A stretch of 62,000 nt of DNA. Origin: Neocallimastix lanati (nom. inval.) (Eukaryota > Neocallimastigomycota > Neocallimastigomycetes > Neocallimastigales > Neocallimastigaceae). The stretch covers positions 252,501 to 314,500 of the forward strand of contig JACVTC010000065.1 in assembly GCA_016946835.1 (NCBI GenBank), in the 5' to 3' direction. This document shows, piece by piece, positions 47,266 through 58,430 of this stretch (positions within the stretch are counted from its first letter, which is position 1; each line of letters begins with the position of its first letter). The notes under the pieces are model-generated. The model worked only from the letters and a program-made list of their open reading frames with translations, did no database searches and had not been told where the DNA came from. A program made the translations under genes and the position numbers.

Positions 47266-48213
47266 TTTGTAGAAAGAAGATTTTTATTTAATTATATTTT
47301 AGGTTTTAATAACTGGATTTGGATTTGATTAGAGTGATTAATTTTACTAAAAGTTTATTTATAATTTTATTATATTCTATAGACTATTTTTTAAATGTCT
47401 ATCTTTTAAAAAATTGAATGATTAAAACAATTTTTATTTAATTAGTTATTATTTATACATTTATATAAAATAATAATTTATTTAATTATACATTTAATTA
47501 TTAGATTTATTGGTCTTAGTTTTATTCATTTAATTAAATTACAAACAACAACATTATTATGTATTCTATTTATGTATTCTATTATGTATTATGTATTTTA
47601 TAATGTATACTGATAAAGTATGCCAGGTTCGAATATCTCTTGTTGGGAGAAGCTTTATTTATGTAGTTTTTAGTTATAAAATTTTATTTATTTATTATTT
47701 AAAAGTAATTATAAATTTCATAATACATGTATTTAATTATTAACTTGAAAAAACTATTAACATAAAAGAAATTATAAAGTAAATTGGCATAAAACATTGC
47801 AAAGAATAATTATAAAGAATTAATCTTGCTTTAATATTTAGAATTCATAACAAACTATTTAATTAATTAATTTTTATGATAACTATTAAGCATTTAAAGT
47901 ATTTAATATAAAAGTATAAAATAAAATATATATTTAAATAAATAACTAAAATAAAAGAATTATTCATAAAATATTCATAATAATAATAATAATATTAGAA
48001 ATTCACTATAATTAATAAAATATGAAATACTAATATAAAATAATAATTATTTAAAATAATTAAAAATATAATAAAATAAATATAATATAAAAATAATAAA
48101 AAAACTTTATAAAATATTTCCATGTTAACATGACACAAAATTTATGTTATAAATTTTACGTTTACATTAATTTTTATGCTCTTGCATAATTTTATGCTTT
48201 TACATAATTTTAT
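47266..48213. other. AT-rich DNA
   Basis: No gene is seen. GGTTCGAATATCTCTTGTTG at about 47625 resembles the 3' half of a tRNA but has no partner 5' half. Confidence 0.5.
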
Positions 48214-48288
48214 TGATATAAAACAAATAGGTATAGCAACGTATTTGTATATTTAATAATAATTATTAAATATTGAAATTTAATAACT
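48214..48288 (+). repeat. Truncated copy of the 23.6/25.2-kb LTR-like repeat
   Basis: Starts TGATATAAAACAAATAGG and follows the family for about 75 bp up to the Copia insertion site. Text beyond the Copia element (54161 onward, CAATAATAATATTTAAAATA) may be its diverged continuation, so the Copia probably inserted into this older repeat. Confidence 0.6.
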
Positions 48289-48293
48289 CTTCT

Positions 48294-48537
48294 TTTAAAA
48301 CACAGAAGTAAGAAAAATTATTTAAGTAATAATTGAATATAATCTTTTTAATATGATTAGTTATATTTATTTTTATTTTTATTTTTTTATTTTTCAGTAT
48401 TTAATTTAAGACAAATGTTCATTTATTTATATTTTCAGTTGTAATATTATTTAATATATATAAATATAATTGATTAAATATTTATGAATAAATTTCTTTT
48501 AATAAATTTTCATAGATATAAAAAAATATCTTTCTGA
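48294..48537 (-). repeat. 3' LTR of the Copia element
   Basis: Plus-strand text begins TTTAAAACACAGAAGTAAG and ends ATATCTTTCTGA. It matches the right LTR apart from a few substitutions and small indels. Confidence 0.85.
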
Positions 48538-48570
48538 TATTCCCCCTCAAATTTAACTGGGGTTATAAGT

Positions 48571-48963
48571 TCAATTTGATATAATGATATCATTACAATC
48601 GTAGAGAATGGACTGTCTGAAATTATCCATGAGAGTGTTATTTAAATATTTTGTGAATCCATCCGCTAAATTTTTTTTCAGATTTGACATAATTCAGTTT
48701 AATTTTATTTTCTTTAATTAATTCTCTTACATAATGAAATATTATATCGATGTGTTTTGTTTTTGGATTTATAGATTGATTTTTGCTATTGTATATTGTC
48801 GCTTTATTATCTACATTGATATTGATGAAGTTTATTTTGAAGTCAAGTTCTTTTAATATATTCAAGTACCAAATACAATGTTTAGAGCATTCACTGAGAC
48901 TATAATATTCAGATTCGGCAGTGGAGGTTGAAACGCAGTGTTGAAGCTTAGAACACCAACTTG
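48571..48963 (-). pseudogene. Copia RNase H domain
   Basis: After the break in the RT piece the protein resumes with SWCSKLQHCVSTSTAESEYY, VDNKATIYNSKNQ, KTKHIDIIFHYVREL and, after a one-base shift in an A/T run near 48672, LADGFTKYLNNTLMDNF, ending at TGA 48573-48571. These are the standard RNase H landmarks of Copia. At the upstream junction ACAAGTTAACAAGTTGG contains an 8-bp tandem duplication (AACAAGTT) that causes the stop. Confidence 0.8.
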
Positions 48964-49389
48964 TTAACTTGTTGGTGTTCCCCCCATAGTTATAATGAAT
49001 CCGGTAGTAGATCTTCTTGTTTCTTCATCTCCAGCATAGTCAGCATCTACATAGGCTATTATTTCTTTATTCCTTGTGAACCTTAATCCAAAATTTATTG
49101 TACCTTTTAAATATTTTAATATTTTCATTACGTTATTCCAGTCTTCCATTGTAGGTTCCTTTGCCTTTCTAGCAGCTTTACTTACAGCGAAAAGGATGTC
49201 AGGCCTAGTACATATTGCCAAATATAGTAAACTGCCTATAGCTCCTCTGTATTCTGTTTCATTTACCATTTGTTTTCTTAACGTTTCATTTTCAATTGGT
49301 TTTAGATTTCTTGATGGCGCTAACTTTAATATATTATATTTTTCTAATAAATCTTTTAAGTATCTCTTTTGACTTAAAAAAATATCCAT
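48964..49389 (-). pseudogene. Copia RT connection / RNase H start
   Basis: 141 codons: LSQKRYLKDLLEKYN, GSLLYLAICTRPDILFAVS, LKGTINFGLRF, YVDADYAGDEETRRSTTGF and then the break at GGTPTS. Separated from the RT piece by a TAA at about 49491 (in AGKN*EIQNT) and a shift in a T run near 49380. Confidence 0.85.
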
Positions 49390-49489
49390 CTTTATATTTA
49401 ATAAATTTTATACCTATCACGAAATCAGCATTTCCTATATCCTTTATATTGAATCTATTTTTTATTTTATTTTTTGTATTTTGTATTTC

Positions 49490-50038
49490 TTAATTTTTAC
49501 CTGCTATTAGAATATCATCTACATATACCCCAAGTATACATGTAATGTTATTTTGATTATTCCTTTTGATATATAGGCATGTTTCGCTTGTTAATCTTTC
49601 AAATCCTATTTTTAAAATAAATCTGTTCAATTGAAGATTCCATTCTCTTCCACTTTGTTTTAGACCATAGATTGCCTTTTTGAGTTTCCAAAAACATCTT
49701 TTGTAATCTTGATGTCCTTCAGGGGGTTTCATGAATACTTCTTCTGTTAGGTTTGCATTTAAATATGAAGCGTTAATGTCAATTTGTTCTATATTAAAAT
49801 TGTTTTGTACTGCAAATGCTGTAAGGATTCTTAAGGAATCATGCTTTAAAGTAGGAGAGAAGGTTTCTTTAAAATCTATACCATATTGTTGAGTGAATCC
49901 TCTAGCTACTAGTCTTGCCTTTCGTTGGATTATATTACCAGATGAGTCCCTTTTATATTTTAATATCCATTTTGAAGATATAAGGTTTGCATTTTTGGGT
50001 AATGTTCTAATTGATTTGTATACATTCAGTCTCTTCAT
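49490..50038 (-). pseudogene. Copia reverse transcriptase core
   Basis: 182 codons with LISSKWILKYKRD, KARLVARGFTQQYGIDF, ETFSPTLKHDSLR, YLNANLTEEVFMKPPEGHQ, GLKQSGREWN and the catalytic Y-V-D-D (GVYVDDILIAG). It copies element RNA to DNA in the virus-like particle. The true domain begins upstream (AVENELNNMKRLNVYKS), cut off by one extra G at about 50066. Confidence 0.88.
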
Positions 50039-50054
50039 GTTGTTTAGTTCATTT

Positions 50055-50474
50055 TCAACAGCCTTTTAACCATTCTGTTTTATCACTAAGGTTTGATATA
50101 TCCTTATAACTGTTTGGTTCAATAAGTTTGTTTCCAAATTTTTGTTTCTTGATTGGATTAATGATTTCTTTCTCATATTTTTCATATTTTCGTTTTTTAC
50201 ATCTTTGGTTTGACTTTTGTTTATATAAATTAAACATTAAAGTGTTATTTAGTGAATTTTTTATGGTTAAGTCGTCACTATTTTTATGATCGTTATTATT
50301 ATTGTCAAAGTTGCTTTTAGTGGTATTGTCACTATTATTATTATCATTGTTTTTTAATCTATTGCTGAATATGTTATTGTTATCGTGATTATTGCTTGAA
50401 CTGTTACAATTATTTTTATTGGGATTTTCGTTGTTTATATTTTTGTTATTATTATCATTATTATTGTTATATTC

Positions 50475-50540
<66 letters not shown>

Positions 50541-50590
50541 GTTGTTGTTGTTGTTGTTGTTGTTATTATTTGTCATTATTATTATTATTA
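50055..50590 (-). pseudogene. Asn-rich linker of the Copia polyprotein
   Basis: Poly-Asn stretch (encoded by an AAT/AAC repeat at about 50480-50575) followed by Asn/Lys/Ser-rich text and KFGNKLIEPNSYKDISN leading into the RT. The same kind of linker is at the same place in the second Copia at 61.5-62 kb. Confidence 0.8.
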
Positions 50591-51436
50591 TTATTTTTCT
50601 TTTTTGTCTTGTTTGGTCTTTTTATTTGATTGTCTTGTATATCTTTATAATATTTTAATGTAGTTGAATTTTGTGAATGATACTTGTTGTTATTTAAAGG
50701 TAGATGGTTGTTATAATAGGAATTATAACTGTCATTAAGAAAATATGAATTATTCCCCCTGATTTCGTGAGAGGGGATAAAATAATTAAAATCATGGGAA
50801 CATTTACATTTATTTAAGAAAAAATTACCAGGTGTGTGTTCAAAGAATTCGACAGTTCTAGAGAAAACTATTTTATTGTTGGAGATATCAAGAATTTTAT
50901 AGGCAGATGGATTATCGGAATATCCTAGAAAAATTCCTGGTAAAGAATTATTTTCAAATTTATTACGTAAGGTCTTGGGAACGAAGAAAAAAACTTTGCA
51001 TCCAAATACGTGAAGGTTAGAATAGTTGGCTTTAGATTTGTAAAGAATTTCATATGGTATTTTATTAAGGTTACCTTTGTGAGGGATAATATTATGAATA
51101 TAGTTTGCTGTAGAAACAGCATCTTACCAAAATTGATGACTTAATTTTGCGTCGTTTAACATAGTTTTTGTTGAACTTATTAGAATACCATTAAATCTTT
51201 CAGCGCGGCCATTTGATTGAGGATTATAGGGAACTGTGAATTGTTGATTGATTCCATATGATTTGCAGAAATTGGAAAATTTTATGGTTAGCAAATTCTG
51301 TACCATTATCTGAGCGGATAGATTTGATCCTAATATTAAATTGGTTCTTTTATAATATTAAACCAAATATAAAATTTATCAAAAGTATCTATTTTACTTC
51401 TTAAAAATAAAACCCAGCCAAATCTAGAGTAATCAT
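50591..51436 (-). pseudogene. Copia integrase core and C-terminal region
   Basis: Continues as FTILDDYSRFGWVLFLRS, IRSDNGTEFAN (second catalytic Asp), KFSNFCKSYGINQQFTVPY and NPQSNGRAERFNGI (catalytic Glu), then NYIHNIIPHKGNLNKIPYEI, the GKCVFF-like LHVFGCKVFFF and LPGIFLGYSDNPSAYKILD of Copia integrase C-termini. At least three frame changes occur at A or T runs (about 51345, 51290, 51440) and a TAG (plus strand CTA, 51124-51126) interrupts SHQFW*DAVST. Confidence 0.8.
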
Positions 51437-52036
51437 CTAAGATGGTAAAGAAAAATAGCGACTGCCGTAGAGGGACTCATCAACTGAACCAACTAAATCC
51501 ATATGGAGAAGTTCAAATACTTGCTTGGATCTATTAAGTGACGGTTTATAGGGCTTGTTTTTTAATTTTGAGTTTGAACAAATGGGACAGTGAGAGTAAA
51601 TGTTGTTTTTAATTAACTTTTTTTTAATAGAATCAATATTGAAATGTGCAAATCTTCTATGCCATAAATTAATTTTTTCTTCAGTATTAAGTGAGATGTT
51701 ATTTAATTGCTTTACTGTATTGTCAAATTGTTCATTAAAGGTAATTTTGTTATTTGAAGTCCATAATTTGAATGTATTTGAATTATTACTGTTGATACTT
51801 ATGATCCTATCACCAGCATGGTTATATATAATTGCAGAAGGCTTATTATATGAATTGTTAAATAGTATTTTATAATTTTGTTGGATTAGTTTACAAACAG
51901 ACAATAAGTTTTTATCTACTCTTTTGGAGTAATATACATCATTTATAGTAATTTTAAAGTCATTGATAAAACCATCATATGTCCCAATGTAGTTGACTAT
52001 AAATGATTCGTTGTTTGCTAGGTAAATTCTTTCATA
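51437..52036 (-). pseudogene. Copia gag-pre-integrase and integrase N-terminal part
   Basis: Open from just after the TGA at 52037. It contains YERIYLANNESFIVNYIG, LLSVCKLIQQNYKILF, the zinc-binding H-H-C-C set HRRFAHFNIDSIK and CPIC, PYKPSLNRSKQ and LLHMDLVGSVDESLYGSRYF with the first catalytic Asp. The frame breaks in a TTTTTC run at about 51447. Confidence 0.85.
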
Positions 52037-53239
52037 TCAAGATCTTATATTGGTTAATAAATTTAAATTGTTTGTGATATTTACTGAAGCTCCTGAATCG
52101 ATTATCCAACAGGTAATATAATTAACTGACGAATGATTGCCATTTTTATTACTTTGAAAATTGATATAATTTATTTCATTCTCACGTTCAGTGTTGTAGT
52201 CGTTGGAGAATGCATCAGCATATCTTGTATTATAATTATCTCTTTTTTGTGTTAGGTTTAAATAATTTCTATTCCCCTTTTTATAATTATTTTTTAATTT
52301 TTTTAAATTGTCCTTATTGTAGTTATTAAATCCTTTTCGTTTATTAAATTTGGTTTTTTTTCTTAATTGGCATTCGTAAAAATAGTGGTCAATTTTATTG
52401 CAGTAGTTACATCTTCCATTTTTCCTTTTTTCTTTAGAATGTTTGTTGCTTTTCTTTTGTTTGGATCTTTGGTTTTTATTTATATTGAAAATAATATTTT
52501 TATTTGTAGAGATGTTACTGCTTGTTTCCTTTAGATTTGAAAGATTTATTTCAGGAATGACTTTTTTTACGTAGTTGCAGCATTTTTCCCAGTTGTCAAA
52601 TTGAAACACATTTATCCATCGCAGGTCTGATGGAAGGCATCTATTCAGGATTCCTAATTTCGAATTAACACTTAATTCATTATCGATGTCTTCTAAGTCG
52701 TTTATGAGATTTTGTAATGTTGCAATAAAAATATTGATGTCTTCTTCTATATTAAACTTCAATGTTTTTATTTCATTCTCTATTTCTAATTTTCTCTTTC
52801 CTGGGATTTTTGTGAAAGATCCTCGTAGAATTTCCCAGATGTCATAAGCTGTTTTTTCGTTTCCTTCGATTAGTTTTAGAGTTTTGTCACCCAGTCCGTT
52901 TATTATCATCCATTTAGTGGTAGTGTCGTTTTCTATGTCTTCAATTCTAGTTCCCTTTTCATATACAAATAAGTCATCAAATTGGTCCTGTATGTATTCT
53001 GATAAGTTATCTTTAACATTTTTCTTTCTTAGTTTTTTTATTGTTGGCTTTAATACATATTTTGTAAGCTTGTTGATTGATAATAAATAAAGTATCTTTC
53101 TTGACCATCCTCTGTAATTTTCAGTATTTAATTCAATTATTCTGTTAAAGCTTTCAGAATAATTGAATGTGATTTGGTTTCTTCTAGAATTGTTTTCTTC
53201 AGCATCAATAGTGTTAGTTGCAGCTTGTCTTCTTCTCAT
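52037..53239 (-). pseudogene. Copia gag and protease
   Basis: 400 codons from MRRRQAATNTIDAEENNSRR. Includes the gag helical domain (FNRIIELNTENYRGWSRKIL ... TAYDIWEILRGSF ... LNRCLPSDLRWINVF), a basic stretch, a CX2CX4HX4C zinc knuckle (CNYCNKIDHYFYEC) that binds RNA, and the aspartic protease motif CWIIDSGASVNIT. The frame ends at TGA 52039-52037 shortly after the protease motif, where the polyprotein should run on. Confidence 0.88.
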
Positions 53240-53911
53240 TGTAAGTGTTTACTTATTTTAATTAATAATGTTTTCTATATAATTGGCTTATTTTAGTATT
53301 TATATATTATAATATTATTATAATATTGGTTTATTATATAAATATAGTTTTATTTATAATATACATATGGTTTTATTTATTGTTTATATATGTTTATTTA
53401 ATTATTATAACTCGATATGGTGTTTAGTTATTATTATATTATTATTTACAAGTAAAAATTAACTTTGAATGTTATTGGACAATATTTTTAGTAATAAATT
53501 TAATTAATATTTCATTGGATTATTGTTATTTATATGAATATTAGTTGACTTTTACACAGTTCATTTTCAGCTTGATTTAATATATCAGTTGACTACTATA
53601 TTATTTGTTTTCAACTTGATATAGTATACCAGTTGACTATTATATTATTTGTTTTCAACTTGATTTAATATATCAGTTGACTATTGTATTATTTGTTTTC
53701 AACTTGATATATAATATATCTGAATTCTAATCGATATTCTTATAGGTTTTATTTATTAAGGAGGTATGGTTTTTGTTTGTAGTATTAATTAAATTTAAAT
53801 GTAATTGTATATTTAATTAGTATTTTTTATTTAAGAGTTTATTAATGTATAGATTAGCTATATATAATACTTAGCTTTTTTATTGCTCAATTTGAGAGTT
53901 GAGACTCTTAA
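53240..53911. other. Copia 5' untranslated leader
   Basis: Between 5' LTR and gag start. It contains three repeats of about 60 bp built on TATATCAGTTGACTATTATA and TTATTTGTTTTCAACTTGAT (about 53560-53715). A tRNA primer site would lie near 53890-53911 (minus strand GATTAAGAGTCTCAACTCTC) but was not matched to a tRNA. Confidence 0.6.
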
Positions 53912-53914
53912 TCT

Positions 53915-54155
53915 TTTAAAACACAGAAGTAAGAAAAATTATTTAAGTAATAATTGAATATAATCTTTTTAATATGATTAGTTATATTTATTTTTATTTT
54001 TATTTTTTTATTTTTCAGTATTTTATTTAAGACAAATGTTCATTTATTTATATTTTCAGTTGTAGTATTATTTAACAATATAAATATAATTGGTTAAATA
54101 TTTATGAATATTTCTTTTAATAAATTTTCATAGATATAAAAAAATATCTTTCTGA
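53915..54155 (-). repeat. 5' LTR of the Copia element
   Basis: Plus-strand text TTTAAAACACAGAAGTAAG to ATATCTTTCTGA, followed by CTTCT target duplication. It carries the promoter on the minus strand; no TATA box could be singled out in the AT background. Confidence 0.85.
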
Positions 54156-54160
54156 CTTCT

Positions 54161-54985
54161 TCTGTCAATAATAATATTTAAAATAATTTCTTATTCATAT
54201 ATTATTCAATATTCATATTTATTATTAATTATAATATTAAATATATTATATTAAATAGTCAATTTCTTCTAAATATATATAATATTATTATATATATAAC
54301 TTAAATATTCTTATTTATTTTGAAGTTTATATTAAAAATACATAATTCTTTATATTATAATATAATGAAATAGTTATTTTAATTATAATTAAATATATAT
54401 ATTGTTGATATTTTTTATTATATTAATAATTATAATATTATTACATTCTTATATATTATTATTAAATATATTTATATTATTCAATTATAAATTTTATATA
54501 TAAATAATCTAATAACCATTCTTCATTTTTTTTTTAATATTGAGAAGTTAACATAGTTATAATTTAAGGAAATGATATTAATATTAATAAAATATAATTA
54601 TACTATTAAAAATATGTAGCACATAAAAGTACCGCAAATCAAAAATTGGTGGAGATATCGAGGATGTACAGTAGTATAGTTGTATATTAGGATTTAAAGA
54701 AATTATATTTTGAAAGGAAGTTATATTATTTATTAATTATTTTTCTTGTTAATTCTGTACAACAATATTTAATAAAGCGTAAAAAAAAATTAATACTAAA
54801 TAAAATAAATAAGATAAAAAAAATAAAAAAATACATAGAACATTGAAGTATTAAGAGACTAGCATTTAGAATAAATAATATTGATATTATTTTATAAACA
54901 AAGAAAAAAAAATTTTTTTTTGACAAGTCTGCAAGTATTATTTAAAATAATCCATAATACATTATATATTTAATGTGGAGTAAAA
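54161..54985. other. AT-rich DNA
   Basis: No gene; AT-only stretches. The first 60 bp may continue the LTR-like repeat interrupted by the Copia element. Confidence 0.5.
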
Positions 54986-54989
54986 TGTC

Positions 54990-57900
54990 TAAACAGTAGT
55001 GGTCATGGATTTTTGGATGCAGATTACCATGACACTACTAAGAATTGGCGGACCACATAGAGACACAGAATTATGGAAATTCAGAATTGATGCTTGGTTT
55101 TCAGCGAGGAGGTGTTGTTGCTGATGAAGACAAATTTAACTATATTATTATCGCAGCTGCTGAAGATGATATTGTAAGAGTACTAAGAGAAAAGAAGGTT
55201 CAATTAAAGAGACCCCCCCTTTTCAGAGGACAAATGTGTGGATATAATAAAGACTAAATATTGGAGGGAAAATCAAAAAATTGATATACTGAGTGGAGTT
55301 GATGAGATTAATTATAGAACCAAACGAATCTGTATACGACTTCAACACTAGATTATTTAGACCTGTATGATCAATTTTGAATCTGAAGATAGGGGACCAA
55401 TTTCAGTAATTGACTAGGAAAAACGCGTTGAGACCAAGAAGTTATATCTACGAAAGGGTAGTCATGGTAGAAGCGGATACTTTGATGAAAGCCTGCAATC
55501 TTGCCAGAAAAATATGAAAAGATTCTATAGGACTCTCATTCTCCCAACTTGACCAACAGAAATAGAACTAATCGTAATGTAGGTTAACGTTATTCAAATA
55601 TTCAAGTCAATGACCCCATAAATAGTCATTTTCATAAATATAACCATAGTTCACCAAGTAACCTTAGTCTAAATTATAATTATTACCCTCATAATTCCTC
55701 TAGAAATGCATTTAATATAGAGAGAACTAATCACAGTAACAGAAATGGTGTTAGAAATAGTAATCCTTCTACTCATGAGCCTGGAAAATATAACTCGAAT
55801 AATGATGACGGAGTCAACGACTTTATCAACAGAATGCAACATTTACAGAGGTAAAAACCTATTACTTTTGCAATAAGCCTTGAGATATAACTAGGGATTG
55901 TGTAGAACTAGCAAATTTGAAAAAGAATCCTTACTTCATTAATTATTTAAATTTACAAAAAAAAAAAAAAAAAAAAAAAAAAAACTAAATTATGGAAGAA
56001 GGTAAACTTCCATTAATCAAATTGTCAACATGTCTATTACAACAACTGCAAATAAATAATTATGAAGCCATAATTGCAGCAGCTAAATACAATAGAGATG
56101 AAAAGTATACATCTCTATTACCTAAACCAAAAAGAACTTTTGTTAATGAATCAATTGATAATATGGATAATTCTAATACTAATATAAATAATATATTAGT
56201 GTTAAATATAATTTTTAAGAAATAGAAAGGCTTCGGATTCAGTGAATAATAATAAATCAAAAATTAATAATGATATTAATAATATTATAAAATAATGAAA
56301 AATAAACCTAGTCATCAATATAATAATTCAGAAATTAACAAAAGTAATAATTGAAATGAAGTTAATAATAAAAATTTGGATAAAGATAATTCAGGTGGAA
56401 ATGTTGACTTGAATAATGGAAACATGAATTTGAATAGTGGAAATATGGAATTCGATAGTAGAAATAGCAATAATAATAATAATAATAAAATAGATGAATT
56501 AAATATCATTCATGAAGGTTTTATGAAGTTCGATAACGACATAAAAAAAAATAAAAATAAAATAGGAAATGGAGTTAAAGGTAAGGTTATCAATACAGGC
56601 GAGAAAGATAACATCAAGGACAAAAACTACCAGAGTTGGACAAATTATTCAATTGTTGGAAGGAATGGAACCATACGATATGGTGAAAGAGTTACTGCAT
56701 ACTCCAGCGAATATCAGTTTAGCTCAACTGCTTGGAATTAGTTGGTGGATGCTTTTCATGCCGAAGTTAGTAAAAGTTTTTTTTTTAAAAAAAAAAAAAA
56801 AAAAAAACTAAGAAAAATGAAGAAACGATTGTGGGATACGCGGAATGCTATAAAAATATTGATGATTGGGAAATAACTAATAATCCTGTTCATTGCTGTT
56901 GTACCTAGGGAAGTACAAGAACATAACATAGCTGTGGTTTGGGGCTCTGTAGATGGGTTTCCTGCCACTATACTAATTGATGGTGGTGGTAGTTATGCCA
57001 ATTTAGTAACATGGAAATTCTTAAAACGAACATATTAAAAAAGATTATACAATCGTAGGAAGTACCTCTGGTCGGGTACATCAAGCTTTGACAGATGCAG
57101 AAGAGATAGCTTATGAAATTGTACAATTGGAAGTAAAAATTGGAACCTTAGAAATTAATTCAAAATTCAGAATTGTGGACAACGATGACCCCGTCTTCGA
57201 TATAATTATTAATTTAAAAACACAAGACGATTACACATTATTAGTGAATGCTAAAAGTAAATACTTATATACATAAAGAAATAAAATTAATAATATTAAC
57301 GGTGCTTTTAGTTTTAATGCAGTACCATTAGTACCATTGGAGAATGTACAGACTGTCCAGTCTCAGGCTATGTTTTATTACATCCTTGGAAAACCACCTT
57401 CTACCTTCATTAATAATGTTAATATTAAGAACGAGAAAGTTAACAAAAATACGATTTTGGAAGAATTAATCGAAGATATGGATATTAAAGATGACATTTT
57501 TAAAAAAGAATTTAAAAATATCTTAAATTCATATTCAGATGTAATAGTGATTTCTATCGATGATTTGGAATCCTCTTTATTATTACTTCATCATATAGAA
57601 TTACTTAATGGTAGTAGCAAGCCTATTAAGCAAAAGGCCTATAGTATTTCACAAATACAATTGGAAGCCCTAAAAGAAGAATTAAGGAAATTAATTGATA
57701 AGGGATTAATAGCTCCTTCTCACTCCCCATGGTCTTAGTACCTAAGAAAAACAGGAAGTGGAGGCTATGTATTGATTATAGACTAGTAAATAAAATTACA
57801 AAAAAAGATGCCTATGCTATTCTTATAATTTAGGAGATATTTGATACTTTTGTATTTTCTATCATAGATCTTTTTAGTGGGTATCATCAGATACCTATGT

Positions 57901-58430
57901 AAGAGAGCGATCAAGAAATCACATCCTTTACTACTGAGTTTGGAAATTACTACTTTAAGGTAAAGCCCTTTGGATTGATCAATGCTGCCACTTTTCAACG
58001 AGAAATGAATCGGATTTTCTTTGATTTAATTAATAAATGCGTTTAAATATATTTGGATGATATAATATTATACTCACCATCTATTGAATAGCACTTAATA
58101 GATTTGGCAAATGTATTTAAAATTCTGAGAATATATAAGTTAAAGTTGAATATTGAAAAATGTCATTTCTGTGTCTTTGAAGTTGAAGCTTTAGGACATA
58201 AAATCTCCATTAAAGGTCTATTCCCAATAGAAAAGAAAACTAATGCTATCACCAAGTTTGATCATCCAACGAATATTACAGAATTTCATTCTTTTCTTGG
58301 TATGGTTAATGGACCATAACTAAACTGTGATTTCACAATAAAATTCCTGCACTTGTATGGACTTAATATTCATTTTGTTTCTCGTTATCATCTTCCATCT
58401 AATGGATTAGTTGAAAATAGGAATCGGGAG
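54990..58430 (+). pseudogene. Ty3/gypsy gag-pol remnant with internal deletion
   Basis: In order: gag (IIIAAAEDDIVRVL, EPNESVYDFNTRLF, RSYIYERVVMVEADTLMKAC), Asn-rich region, protease (DGFPATILIDGGGSYANLV, with D-G-G in place of the D-S/T-G active site), then reverse transcriptase: PIKQKAYSISQIQLEALKEE, LIDKGLIAPSHSPWS, a shift, LVPKKNRKWRLCIDYR, SIIDLFSGYHQIPM, FTTEFGNYYFKVKPFGLINA, IYLDDIILYSPSIE, LGHKISIKGLFPIEKKTN. After LGMVNGP (58318) the text jumps to HFVSRYHLPSNGLVENRN, the end of the integrase core, so RNase H and most of integrase are deleted. Stops include TAG (in AILII*EIFD, IPM*ESD), TAA (NKCV*IYLDD) and TAG (PSIE*HL). No LTRs were recognised on either side. Confidence 0.82.

Larger units (their letters stand above)
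48294..54155 (-). mobile_element. Full-length Ty1/Copia retrotransposon, multiply broken
   Basis: Direct LTRs 48294-48537 and about 53915-54155 differ by few bases. The element is flanked by CTTCT on both sides (48289-48293 and 54156-54160), a 5-bp target duplication typical of LTR elements. On the minus strand the order is 5' LTR, gag with zinc knuckle, protease, integrase, Asn-rich linker, RT, RNase H, polypurine tract (AAATTTGAGGGGGAA, about 48539-48553) and 3' LTR, which is the Copia order (integrase before RT). LTR ends are TCAGAA..TTTAAA rather than TG..CA. Most breaks are one-base indels in A or T runs, so decay is recent or partly an assembly effect. Confidence 0.85.

Noticed and set aside
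49076-53090. Several plus-strand ORFs across the Copia element
   Set aside because: They are shadows on the opposite strand of gag, integrase and RT, which are recognisable by motif on the minus strand.
5687-58318. TAG/TAA reassigned to glutamine, as an explanation of in-frame stops
   Set aside because: Intact single-copy genes (ankyrin 715 codons, acyltransferase, four-TM protein) have no internal TAG or TAA and end in TAA; stops occur only in mobile or decayed sequence together with frameshifts.
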